In this document: one piece after another, positions 11,059 through 22,118 of the stretch
How positions within the stretch are numbered: position 1 is the first letter of the stretch
How the letters are laid out: every line of letters starts with the position of its first letter
Assembly: GCA_012934845.2 (NCBI GenBank)
Contig: WNNJ02002406.1
Span: 1 to 64,000, forward strand
Reading direction: 5' to 3'
From: Pomphorhynchus laevis
Taxonomy: Eukaryota; Acanthocephala; Palaeacanthocephala; Echinorhynchida; Pomphorhynchidae
Length of the DNA stretch: 64,000 nt
Translations under genes and position numbers: made by a program
Notes under the pieces: generated by a model
Database searches by the model: none
The model's input: only the letters and a program-made list of their open reading frames with translations
What the model was told of the DNA's origin: nothing

Positions 11059-11315
11059 TCTAATCCATCCCAGCACCTTCTCCTAAAAATTGTTTTCAAG
11101 CATCGCTCTCACGCGTCTTCTGTCCTCTCTCAACGATTCAAACTCATGTCATCTTCAACCACTCGAATTTTCCCCGATCGCGCCCCTTCCGAAATCGCTC
11201 AAATCTCTTCAGCCCGCATCGAAAAACGCCGTCGCGAGGAAAACGGCGAAACATCACTCTCCATCCGAAACATAGACGGAAATTTTCAAGTTGTCCACAC
11301 CCGTCCAAAAATTCG

Positions 11316-13886
11316 ATGGCGCTCCATCTCTCCTATGTGTCTTCTCCACTAGACTCTTTCGCCACAGCACACGGTTTCCGCCTCGGTCTCTTCAACACTA
11401 GATCTATTCTCAATAAATCTGATCTTATCCTCAACCTATTCACCAAGCAATCCATCGATCTCTTCTGCCTCACCGAATCCTGGCACTCAGATTCCGACGA
11501 CCTTTCCATTCGCCGTCTGCTCTCTACCGGTTGCTCCCTAGTCGAATCCGCCCGCCCCCTCAGCTCATGCCCTTCTAAATCTTCTAATCATGGCGGCATC
11601 GTCGCAATTGCGCGTCACCCAGCGTCTCTTCGCAAAATCAAGCCCCCTTTCAGTCCTTGCTCTTTTGAATTGCTCACTTGTCGTTATTTTAACCCGATCA
11701 CTCTAGATCTCGCCATTGTATACCGTCCTGGTTCATCAGCTCCTGCAGCCTTTTTTTTACCGAACTCGCTGACCTCCTTTCTCATTGTTCTTTGTCCTCA
11801 ATCCCTTCACTCGTTCTAGGCGACTTCAATATCCGCCTTGACCGCTCCTCTTCCACGGATTCCATCCGCTTCATCAACATTCTATCCAACTACAATTACA
11901 AACTAATCTCCACTGCCCCCACACATATACTTGGTGGGGCACTCGACATCATCGCTGTCCCCGATCATTTTACTGCCTACACCTCACTGTCAATCTCTGA
12001 TCCTGGTCTATCCGATCACTTTCTTATCACCCTTGATCTTACTCAAAACCACACCCCTCCTCACACACCTACAATCCTACGTCGCCCTTGGAGAAATCTT
12101 GACCTCTCCCTTCTCCGCTCTGCCTTACTCAAATCGTCTCTATCATTACCCACAATAACATATTCATCTCCTCACGATCTCGCCTTTCTTTTCGACTCTG
12201 AACTCACATCCGCTCTCGATATTCTCTTGCCCTTCAAGTCTCACCAACACCGTCGCTTGCACCGTGCCCCATGGTTTGACATCCAATGTCTACTCTCAAA
12301 GCGTCGACTCCGCCATGCTTTTCGAGTCTATCACCGCTCTCTCAGACGCGATTTCCGCTCGATCACTCCGTCTTTCCGTGATTCCTATCTTGCTCTTCGC
12401 CGGTCTCATCTCAACCTACTACGTACCAAATGCAACTCCTTCTGGCAGCATAAAATCATCTACGCCGTGCAACATCAATGCTAATGATTATTCGTCATTT
12501 CTCCAGACTAAAGTATCCACGCTGCTCTCTCACACCCCGATCTTCATCCTATACCACTCTGTCCAGTCTACTCTCATCCTTCCGGAACTCTTTCATCTTC
12601 TCCCTGTCTCACCTACAGAAGTATCATCTGTCCTCATGTCCTTGCCCAACAAAACCTCACCTGCCGATCCCCTGCCTACTCACATATTAAAATCTATATG
12701 CTCATCGATATCCCTATTTCTCACAACCTTGTTTAACGCGTTCATTTCTCGAGACCAGGCTCTATATAGTGTTCTTATCTCCCTCGACCTCTCCTCCGCA
12801 TTCGACATTGTCGACCACTCCGTCCTCCTTTCTTGCCTTCGTTATGATTACGGCTTTTCTTCCTCCTCCGTAGCATGGTTCGCCTCATATCTATCCGACC
12901 GTTCCTTTCGCGTCTGTTCTAATTCATCATCCTCCCCTCCCATCCCTATTTTTTGCGGGGTCCCACAAAATTCAGTCCTAGGTCCCCTGCTTTTCTCTCT
13001 TTTGCTTGGCGATCTCTCTCCATTTATCAATCTTTACTCCTTTAGCGTCATGCAATACGCTGATGACATTCTAATCTATGCTCATGCACCCGTACATCGC
13101 ATACAAGATATCGGCATTTCTGCCTCCGACTGTCTTTCTTCTATCTACAAACGTCTCTCCAATCTCCATCTCGTTCTAAACCCCGAAAAGTCCAAAATAA
13201 TGTGGATCCTCCCCCGTAAACCAAACATATCTCCTCCCACTGTATATTTTGCCTCATCGATCATCCCCATAGTCCACAATCTCACTTTTTTAGGCTTCCA
13301 TTTCGATGATCACCTTTCCCTTAAACCGTTCGTCCGTGACAAGGTCCGCTCATCTAACTTAATTCTCCGTGACATCCGCCGTATCCGCCCCCTTATCGAC
13401 TTCCGTTCTTGCATGTCTCTTCTTTCATCGCTTCTTTTCCCTAAAATCGATTACTGCCTTAGCCTTTTCGCCAATTCTCCAAAATCCATCATCCTACCCC
13501 TACAACGAATAATCAACACCGTCGTTCGAGTGCTCTTTCGTCTCCGTCGCTTCGACCACACATCCACATATTTTGCCCAACTTTCCTGGCCCACCATCCA
13601 CATTCGCATCAAACTCCGCCTTCTTCTCGTTACTTTTCGTTTCATCGCTGTCGGATCCCCATCGTTCATCAACCTTCCTTTCTTAGACGATACTCGTCCC
13701 ACCTCGCTATCGCTTCGTTCCTGTCATACCCTCTTACTCCACGTTCCTAATTACTCCAACAACTACGGTCTCCGATCCTTCCTCGTCGCCGCCTCACTTG
13801 CCTGGAATCAACTCCCTCTCGACGTCCGCCGCGCTCCGTCCTTTATCACATTCAAACACCTCCTCCGTTCACACCTCGACACCTGA
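11316..13886 (+). pseudogene. CR1-like ORF2, endonuclease-reverse transcriptase (broken, RT deletion)
   Basis: The endonuclease is at 11,316-12,100 with LFNTRSILNK, LTESWH, VLGDFNI and SDHFLITLDL, crossing a frame change near 11,800. A second frame change lies near 12,470. The RT then reads ISLDLSSAFDIVDH (motif A), GVPQNSVLGPLLF (motif B, with N where G is usual) and YADDILIY, and ends in WNQLPLDVRRAPS. Between LFNAFISRD and the strand before motif A the usual 80-90 residues (WK..PI.K..., YRPIS... region) are missing, pointing to an internal deletion at about 12,755. The ORF ends at 13,886. Confidence 0.85.
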
Positions 13887-13966
13887 TTCACAGTCTTGTT
13901 TTGTTGTTTGTGATCATGTAAGCGTGCGCTGGCACGCATTTGCCACGCTAAAATAAATCTTTTTTT

Positions 13967-14290
13967 TGAACTAATCAATTCGCTTATCATCGTAGAAGCT
14001 GTACTGATAATGATCTAATTTCAATTAATGAATTCGCTCTAGCCAAACTTAATTCGTATTCCAAGCGTCCATTTCATTCAAATTGACTTAACACAAACCT
14101 TTGATACAATCGATCATAAATTGCCTCTAGCAAAGCTTACAACGGCTTAATTTTTACCTTGGCAATTAGCATTCGTGTCTGTTTATCTTCATAGATGTCG
14201 ACAGTTTATCTCATAAAATGTAAAAACACTAGAATTCGGGGTTCATCAAGAAAGCATGTTGTCACCCTTACTATTTGCTATATTTGTTGA
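13967..14290 (+). mobile_element. Old LINE, right part (RT motifs A-B), other side of the CR1-like insertion
   Basis: Starting at gaactaatc the + strand resumes the RT seen at 9.93-10.09 kb: NQFAYHRRSC, INEFALAKL, then QIDLTQTFDTIDHKL (motif A) and GVHQESMLSPLLFAIF (motif B). Frame changes and stops are frequent. The match breaks off before the YADD motif, at the 17-bp repeat that follows. Confidence 0.75.
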
Positions 14291-14299
14291 AGATTTTGT

Positions 14300-14465
14300 T
14301 CCGATAAATACATTTGAGCGATAAATACCTTCGAACGACAAATACGTTCGAGCAACAAATACGGTCGATGGACAAATAAGCGACAAATACATTCGAGTGA
14401 CATATACCTTTGAACAATGAATATCTTCAAGCAACGAACACATTCGAGCGACTAATACCTTATTT
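14300..14465. repeat. 17-bp minisatellite, about 9 degenerate units
   Basis: Degenerate units like cgaacgacaaatacgtt. One unit is disturbed near 14,370 (tggacaaataag). It borders the truncated end of the older LINE and lies in the intron before exon F. Confidence 0.75.
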
Positions 14466-14640
14466 ATTTGCCTTGTAAACTTTTCACCTAAGATAGCTGG
14501 AGAAGTGTTTTTATGTATTCATATATCAATAATAAAGACTTGTTTAATCATTCAATAATACCAGTATAAAATTAATTAATTTTCAATAATAAAAGTTTGT
14601 ATAACATTTTATATATTTGCTTTTAATTTTAACGATTCAG

Positions 14641-14748
14641 GTTCCAATCAGCGAAATTTCATATCCAATAGCGATTTACAAAATATCGGACGAGATCATA
14701 TTCCTTCTGAAAGAACAGCAGTTCGCGATGTATGGGATAATCTAAATC
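14641..14748 (+). CDS. Modular-exon gene, exon F (diverged module)
   Basis: A 108-bp phase-1/phase-1 exon after acceptor aacgattcag and before a consensus donor gtaagt. The Gly/His linker is replaced by an Asn/Ser-rich one. The core aligns clearly with the earlier modules: IGRDHIPSERTAVRDVWDNLN against LGSEYIPSQ..AV..VW..LQ. Conserved are the Gly, aromatic/His, I-P-S, AV, W and final Leu. Position, phase and strand match exons A-D. Confidence 0.75.
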
Positions 14749-15136
14749 GTAAGTTTATTAAAACACAATCTAATGTAAACAAAGATTACAAATAAAGATT
14801 TTTATTTTACTTTATCATAAAATCTCATTATTTACCCAAAATTATTGGCTTTGGAGAAGAATTCTATAACAAAGATCACCTTTACCAAACTAAAAATACT
14901 GACAACTGCCATCATACAAATGAAGGATTAATGATGATCCCGAGTAACGATATTAGGAACGCGTCAATGTAAATGGGTCTAAATGTCAGTGACTCAATAT
15001 GAATCATTAATGTATTATATAACATAAAATCGTCATATTTATTTGAGTAAATTTCAAAGCATTGTTATATGCTCTACACATTTTTTAATTTTTATGTTAT
15101 CGATTAACCGATCAAAAGATTAAATACTTTGTTTAG

Positions 15137-15247
15137 GCATGCATAGTGGTGAAATGCCATTTTCTACATCATCTCTTAATCAAATTGGAAGGCCATATGT
15201 TCCTTCACAAGGTCAAGCAGTTCACGAGGCTTGGAGAGCAATAAATG
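15137..15247 (+). CDS. Modular-exon gene, exon G (diverged module)
   Basis: A 111-bp phase-1/phase-1 exon after acceptor gtttag and before donor gtaaaa. It encodes MHSGEMPFSTSS, then IGRPYVPSQGQAV and AWRAIN. It keeps the same G-x-x-Y/H-[IV]-P-S-[QE]-x-x-A-V-x-x-x-W pattern as the other exons. Exons F and G are less similar to each other than B-D are, so they are older modules. Confidence 0.75.
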
Positions 15248-16886
15248 GTAAAATTTATTAAAAAAATATTAAAAATATAATTTTGTTATAAGTTTGTATA
15301 AACTTTTAACAAATTGTACAAATTATTTTAGTGTCTTATTAATTCAAAAATGAAATTAATTGATAATTAATTAAAAGTAATTTAAAATCAATTTATAATA
15401 GAAATTTAATAATTTATAATTATTGATATAATTTATAAATAAATTTTATAAATAAATTTTAATTTATTCATAATTTATAATTATGGCCTTTTAATAGTTA
15501 ATACTGATCCATTATTGATAAATAATTATTGAAGATGGATCAAAGAAGAGATGAAATTATTCTTGATATTTCGCTAACTTCTGTTAGCATCTTCATCTTT
15601 GTTAGCATCTGAAGATGCTAACAGAAGTTAGCGAAATATCAAAAATAATTTCATCTCTTCTTTGATCCAGCTCCATTTATTATTTATCAATAATGGATCA
15701 TTATCAACAATTTAAAAATGGTTCATGTTGCTCATTTCACTGAAGATGGGCCATCTTTGATGGCTCATCTAGTTGATGGTTGATCTAACTTTATGAAAAG
15801 AAGTTTATGAACTCAAGTATCAAATGCTGGGTTCTGATTTTCGAGTCTTTCTGTGTCTTGAAAATATGCTTTATTGTATAAATAAGAGTGTTCGAGTTTG
15901 TATTTAAATTAAAATCCGGTTGATCTTGTGTATTTTAGTTTATTTGATGTTGAACTATATGCTAGAATATAAAACTAAAGATTTAGCTAACTTGAATTAG
16001 TTGCTTTGAAATTCAGCATTTATCAAATAAAATGCATAAATAGATACTTGTCATCTTGATTTTTATCACTCATTGTATCTGACTGCTTGTAATCATTGAA
16101 TTTGTATCGGTTCTGAAATTATTAAAACTGTTTCCAAATATTCATATGTTAGCTGACGGTGTTCAGGATTATTAAGATCAAAAACAAATATGTTATCAAT
16201 CATCGATAAGACGAAATATTTTGGAATTTGGACACAAATGCAAAAATAATATCATGGAATTTCGGTTTTATACAGCCCAGTTTATCGTTATAAACTCTTA
16301 TGTAGAAATTATACGCGTTTACTAAGTGATTGATTCCATTCTCTTGTACAAAGCCACTGTACTTGATAAATCATTAAATCAATCGTGGAATGCCATTATA
16401 TCTATATCTGCCTTGTATTTATTAAATTCTCGATAATTTTTGAGATTTGATGAACCTGATTTCAGAGCAATTAAGTTTCAAAGGTAACACATCTGGAGGT
16501 ATGATAAAGGCTTAGAGTATACCCTACACTAAACACAAGTGAAACTCTTCAGAGCTTCCCTCACCCTAATTGATATGAAAGAAAATTTGAACAGGTAGGT
16601 CGAGTTAGGCTGATGTAATTGACTTGAATAAGAAGTAGCCACCGATCAAAGAAAACGATAATGATTTCTTAGATAATGAAAGTGTATCTTGTATCTTTGA
16701 CTTTATTTATTTTTAATGAACAATTAATACAAAATGAATTACTTTTATTAAAATAATTGGTCTGCGATGAATTTATTCTAATAAATATAGTCCATAAACT
16801 TTAAACTAAATAAAATTTTATAATTTTAAATTGTATAATACTCAAGCTTTTCCACATGTCTATTTTGTTAATTCGTTTATTTTTAG
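15248..16886. other. Intron with a foldback element and AT-rich DNA
   Basis: Holds the palindrome at 15,503-15,703 and otherwise AT-rich sequence without coding signal. A 15-bp stretch at 16,484-16,498 flanked by AG and GT mimics the start of an exon and is discussed among the rejected items. Confidence 0.45.
15503..15703. repeat. Foldback element, ~200-bp near-perfect palindrome
   Basis: Two inverted arms of about 93 bp (15,503-15,596 and 15,611-15,703). From outside inwards they share gatccattattgata, ggatcaaagaagagatg, tatttcgctaactt and ctgttagcatcttc, with a loop of about 15 bp. There is no coding sequence. The arms would fold into a long hairpin in RNA or single-stranded DNA. It resembles non-autonomous foldback or MITE-type elements; the family is not identified. 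Confidence 0.9.
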
Positions 16887-16954
16887 CATCCACTATGCCA
16901 TTTACAGGACTCCTTGAATCTTATATCAAACGAAGATATCAGAATGTTAATTGA
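16887..16954 (+). CDS. Modular-exon gene, possible terminal exon
   Basis: After a good acceptor (tttatttttag, AG at 16,885-16,886) the phase-1 continuation of exon G reads ASTMPFTGLLESYIKRRYQ and two further residues to an in-frame TGA at 16,952-16,954. It has the right phase and strand, and a basic C-terminal tail is plausible. It carries no YIPSQ module, so support is only positional. AT-rich DNA gives frequent chance acceptors. Confidence 0.35.
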
Positions 16955-18840
16955 ATGTTGATTTTCCAAAGCTTATTTAAATTAAATAGGATATTACTAG
17001 TTTTTTACTAATTATTTTCGAAAATATTATAATCTGCTGAGTTTCTTTAAATGAATTCATTTTATTTTAAATTCTCTGTTGGAAAAAAGGAAAATTGATA
17101 AATTTCTATTTTGTTTCAAATTAAACTGATAATTTAACAACATACTTTAGATGTTTCGAAAAGCGGATTGAGTTTAATAACAATTTATTTGAAATTTTAA
17201 ATTTCAAATAAATTTCCAACAATCATTTTGTGCAAATATTCCCTGAAAAGTACAAGCTGCCTTAGCAACTTATAAATTATATCTTGTTTGACTTAAATAA
17301 TGAATAAAAAAATTGATAAATTTACTTTAATTTAAAATTATGGTTTAATTAATTGTCTTAATACATTTTTTAACTAAATTATTTTTTATCATAAATAAAA
17401 AATATTTCAAATTATTAAAATAATAATTTGTTATGCATTTGTATTTTAATAATTTGTAATGATAAAAATAAAATTTTAATTTAATTTCAATGTAATAATT
17501 TTTTCAATAATATTTAAATATTATTCTTATTATAATTGAATATTAAGGTATTTTGTATGCTGTACAGCTCGAAATAACTAGTTTTAACTAGTTCAAACAC
17601 TTTGTTACCAACTCCTATTCGCTTCTAATTCGAAATATCATTTAAATTCGCAATTTTGACAGAATTAGGTATTTGACAATATGTGCATCGTATTGTATCT
17701 TGTTCATATATCGCATATCTGCTTTACCCAACATAACATTTGAATTTATATTCTAGCACTACAAAAGTATCCACTACTTTGTAATGATTCCAATAATATG
17801 CAAGCATAATTTAAAATATCCTTATATTTCAAAAAGGTTTACATGTTATTAATTCAAATTATTTGCTAAGATATTATTTAGTCAATAATGCACGCTCATT
17901 ATAATTCAAAAAATATGTTACTTTAATTTTTCATTTTTCCACTATTACCCTATATGGCAATGACTGAATAATTAGAAATGATCCTTGAAATTTGACATTA
18001 AGAAACAACATTAAAATTTAGATAAAAATATTAATGAAAAAGTGCAGTATCTTTGAAAGAAATAATTAATTACCGAATAATGTTATGGAGCGTGATATTC
18101 TACAAATGCCTTGTAGTGATATTTACAATTTTACTAAACAACGAAATTTTACGATTTATATTCTTTCTGATCGTTTTCTCTTTGATGTAAAATACTTTTG
18201 CTTAACTGGGAACTAGTAAACCTTTTCAAAGTACGCACATTTCTGCAAATGCAAACGGCAATAAATAAGAAATAACACAAACTAAGAACTTAAAGGTTGA
18301 TTTGTAATATATTGTTAAATAGTTGGATTATAACTCTACATTTAGAGAAGCGCGGAAGCATTCGTACACCTTTTAGCGGCAGCCATTTAGTTCTTCGTAT
18401 TTTAGCAATAGTATTTGCTATGTATCGGCACTATTCTTTGAACACTTCAGTGCTATCACTTTTATTAGTGCAGAAGCAAATGGACCGAGCACACCATTTG
18501 CAAACATTATAAAATGGCGGAAAGAACCCTGTTTAATTTTGTTCGTACTTGTATCTCTACCTAATATCGTGGTAGTTTAAAGGAGATTCTATGGATTTTA
18601 ATTGAATGACGCATGATCATAAACAAGCTGACGTCAATGTGCGTTCAATAAATCTGATCACCAAACAAACCATTACATGCAATGACAGTGCGTGCCTTTG
18701 ACTTGTAGTTGCTGTGGATTTTTAATCAAGATTAAAGGATACTAAACTTAGCTGTGGTTCTATTCCAACGCATTTGCAGACACACGACAGTTTTGTCGCT
18801 AGTATATTGCGGATCTAATTGTCCTATTGTAGTATTATAT
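16955..18840. other. AT-rich DNA, nothing recognised
   Basis: No gene, element or array recognised. A 71-codon frame at 18,297-18,512 on the + strand has no coding character and is treated as chance. Confidence 0.4.
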
Positions 18841-19298
18841 GCTCTTCAATATGATCTTGAGTAATTCGTAGTCTAATTCTCTTCAAATACGCATGTTCCA
18901 AGTATGTTCCCTTGAGGCTTGTCATTTCTAGCTGCCAAATCATCTCGAATTTTCGTTGAATTGAAACTATGTTCGACAATGTGGCGATTAAATCTTTGAG
19001 CCTATTTTTGATGCCAATTAAAATTTATTGATGATAAAAGTGGTTTAAATGTGGTTCATCTAAGGATCGGTGTAAACTCGTCCATATCGAGATTGCTTAA
19101 TTTGATTAATCTTTGCAAATAATTGATCAATTAAGTGAAACATATCCGACAGATCTGAAAGATACGTACAACAGATATGGTGCTGATTACTTTTACCTAG
19201 TAGGTTAAGTGAAATAACAATGACATTAAATAACAAATAATTGTTATTTATAATTAATTTAATATATCAAATAATTTATAATTAATAATATATTAATA
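18841..19298 (-). repeat. 1.15-kb repeat family, copy 1, left part
   Basis: Same sequence as 20,974-21,450 and 39,560-40,030. It starts at agtaattcgtagtc rather than at the family's usual ctgccttctc border, and differs from the other two copies more than they do from each other. The minus strand carries the conserved coding-like segment (GIKNRLKDLIATL, FEMI.QLEMTSLKG). This copy is interrupted at about 19,299 by a truncated LINE and resumes at 20,715. Confidence 0.85.
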
Positions 19299-20714
19299 TA
19301 ATGACTTTTTTTTATATATTAAAAAAGTCTCTATAAAGGTAAGGGTGATTATAAATCCTTGGATTCTTATAGGGGCATCGCAATTCTAAATCACTCTTAT
19401 AAGCTTCTGACATACATGATGCTAATGCGTTTATTGCATTTTCGTGGACACCTTTTACCTGGAGAGCAGTTTGGATTTCGTTAACATCGGTCGACTCTCG
19501 ATGCATTACAAATTGTGAGACACAAGATCTTAAACTGTTTTAGTAAGCACATTCAATTGTATGCAATTTTCATAGATTTCAAGCAGGCTTTTGATTTAAT
19601 GGTCTGGAATTGTCAGATTCTTTTGTAGCAAACCGAGGTGTTCTGCAAGGCGACTCTTTGAGCCCGCTGCTGTTTTCTCTATTTATTCTTAATTTACCTT
19701 CGCGGTTCGGCTCCCAACATTAAATGTGTTCTTTATGCAGACGACCTTGGGATATTAACACAGTCTTTGTCATCAGCACAAGCGTCTTTGGATGCCTTAT
19801 CCCGCATTGCGTCATCCATCAACTAATTGTTAATATTAATAAATCTAAGGTTATAAAGTTCAGAAGAGGAGGCCCCCTTCGTCGTCGGGATCGTCTTTCT
19901 TATAGAACCGATGTTCTGGAGTTCTGTAGTAGTTATTGCTACTTAGGTGTCTTACTAACCTCAAAATGGTCGTTCACTAAACATCTTGATAGTAAATTGG
20001 CAAGATTAGTCTTGGCTCTCTCTCTTTTGCCAGGAAGTTAGGTTCTTTGTTTTTCGAAGGAGCACTCTCTTATTTTAAGATTATGTTATTGCCGATTGTT
20101 CAGTATGCTTTACGGATAATTTGGCAAGATTTGTCTCAGGTCAATTTCAAACAAATCGACAAATGTCTTTGGGTTACTTGAAGCGAGTAATAGGAGTGTC
20201 AGCGAAGTGTTCTTCATCGCTTGTTGCTACACTTGCTAAGTTAGAACCTTGTTCGCTTTATTTGCGTAACACGATTAATCTGGGAGAACTTCTGCTTTTC
20301 TCTCTAATCTAGCCTCTCTTTACTCAAAAGTTTCCCTCATAAGTCCGCAAGCATATTTAAAGCATGTATACACTCAGCAGCATTGGCGTTTTCTCCTTTC
20401 GTTAAAGAGACCCTTTGTATGGAGAGCATTTATCTATGGATACCACGACAAATTTTGTTGCATCCGAATACCTCTGCACAAATGGTCCTGTCTGTGTATT
20501 TGCAGTTTTTGCAAGGAATCTTGTAATTCCCTTTTACATGTATTTTCCTGCTTTGAATTATCTAAGTTGTCTCTGGTCCGGATTGACTTGATGTGACTGT
20601 CGGTTTTATGCTTTTTGTATTTTTGATATTTTTGCTATTTTTCATCACCCAATGCTGAGAAGCAACGAGGTGTAAATAAATCTCTCTCATTATTATAATT
20701 GTCAATGGACGAGC
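19299..20714 (+). mobile_element. 5'-truncated LINE inside repeat copy 1
   Basis: A decayed RT reading SYRGIAIL, PGEQFGFR, AIFIDFKQAFDL (motif A), GVLQGDSLSPLLFSLF (motif B, 19,640-19,685) and VLYADDLGI (19,727 on). A thumb region near 19,860 (KVIKFRRGG, FCSSYCYLGV) follows, then a C-terminal Cys/His cluster (CKESCNSLLHVFSCFEL) near 20,510-20,555. The 3' end is taaataaatctctctcattatt. It starts inside the RT fingers, so it is 5'-truncated, and it has several frame changes. The flanks share taatatattaat, fitting a target duplication in AT-rich DNA. The clade is uncertain. Confidence 0.8.
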
Positions 20715-20973
20715 TAATATATTAATAATATATTAATAATGAATTTATTATTAATAATCAATTTAATTATTAAATTGATTATTTAATTACACAAATTGAT
20801 TTTATAACAATTTATTTATAATTTATTTCTACTTTATTTTCTACATTATTTCTATAATATTTTTAAAGTCCATTTAGTAATTTTTATCTTGTCAGCTAAT
20901 TTATAAATAGTTTTATTCTATCTTAATTTTGCTTGTTTAAATAATTATATCGAGTACACATATACATTAATTT
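20715..20973 (-). repeat. 1.15-kb repeat family, copy 1, right part
   Basis: Continues copy 1 after the LINE. It runs to cattaatttc and stops exactly where copy 2 starts (ctgccttctc), about 400 bp short of the full family length. The two copies are therefore head-to-tail, and copy 1 lacks its last third. Confidence 0.85.
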
Positions 20974-22118
20974 CTGCCTTCTCTATGGAGATCTGTACGA
21001 TTACTCAATATCTGTATGATATTGAGTAATTCGTAGTCTAATTCTCTCCCCAAATACGCATGTTCCAAGTATGCTCCCTTAAGGCTTGTCATTTCTAGCT
21101 GGCAAATCATCTCGAATTTTCGTTGAACTGAAACTATTGTCAAAAATGTGGCGATTAAATCTTTGAGCCTATTTTTGATGCCAATTAAAATTTATTGATG
21201 ATTAAAGTGGTTCAAATGTGGTTCATCTTAGGATCGGTGTAAACTCGTTCATATCGAGATTGCTTAATTTGATTAATCTTTGCAAATAATTGATCAATTA
21301 AGTGAAACATATCCGACAGATCTGAAAGATACGTACAACAGATATGGTGCTGATTACTTTTTCTAATAGGTTAAGTGAAATAACAATGACATTAAATAAC
21401 AAATAATTGTTATTTATAATTAATTTAATATATCAAATAATTTATAATTAATAATATATTAATAATGAATTTATTATTAATAATCAATTTAATTATTAAA
21501 TTGATTATTTAATTATACAAATTGATTTTATAACAATTTATTTATAATTTATTTCTACTTTATTTTCTACATTATTTCTATAATATTTTTAAAGTCCATT
21601 TAGTAATTTTTATCTTGTCAGCTAATTTATAAATAGTTTTATTCTATCTTAATTTTGCTTGTTTAAATAATTATATCGAGTACACATATACATTAATTTC
21701 AGTAGCAATAAATACACTATAACATTAAAAATTCTACTGTCCTTTTTTGGAATCTTATAGCCCTCTGGTAACTGGTTATAGCTCTCTGATACTATTTGGC
21801 GCTTTTTTGTTTTAAATGCAATTTTATTGCTGATTTGTAGTTTGAATTATCGCAGGTATATTATATTAGTTAGTCGTCAAGGCTATGTGCTCTTGTTTTA
21901 TTTATTTTTATTGTCGAATTTTAAGCACTACTATGTATGAATATGCTTTATTCACATTTGAGAAGTACACATTTACATTTGAAATTTTTGAACAGAATCA
22001 ATAAACGCTAATTAATTTTTATATTTCACAGCTGTTTCTTACATCATCAGAAACTAAACATATAACTTGTACAAATTTAATGTTTTGTTTCTGATCATGT
22101 TTCTAGCATCAACTAAAA
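20974..22118 (-). repeat. 1.15-kb repeat family, copy 2
   Basis: A full-length copy, from ctgccttctctatgg to gtttctagcatcaact, nearly the same as 39,535-40,677. The minus strand has the coding-like segment in frame (AYLGRELDYELLNIIQ and neighbours). The right end includes acatcatcagaaac. A 34-bp piece of the right end (starting ataacttgtacaaattt) is repeated again at about 22,169. Confidence 0.9.

Larger units (their letters stand above)
10096..13966 (+). mobile_element. CR1-like non-LTR retrotransposon nested in an older LINE
   Basis: About 3.9 kb. It starts with a 13-bp minisatellite, then an ORF1-like protein, an endonuclease, a reverse transcriptase with the CR1/L2-type C terminus (WNQLPLDVR followed by FKHLLRSHL), and a short 3' UTR ending aataaatctttttttt. 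Its base composition (C-rich coding strand) differs strongly from the surrounding AT-rich DNA. It interrupts an older LINE between the RT fingers and motif A; the junctions share only ttga. There are at least two frame changes in ORF2 and an internal RT deletion, so the copy cannot move by itself. Confidence 0.85.

Noticed and set aside
16484-16498. 15-nt micro-exon (N-T-S-G with phase 1) flanked by AG and GT
   Set aside because: It resembles the start of exons B-E, but AT-rich DNA yields many AG..GT pairs and nothing else supports it.
18297-18512. 71-codon ORF as a membrane protein
   Set aside because: Hydrophobicity is explained by T-rich codons; no homology, splice or neighbour support.
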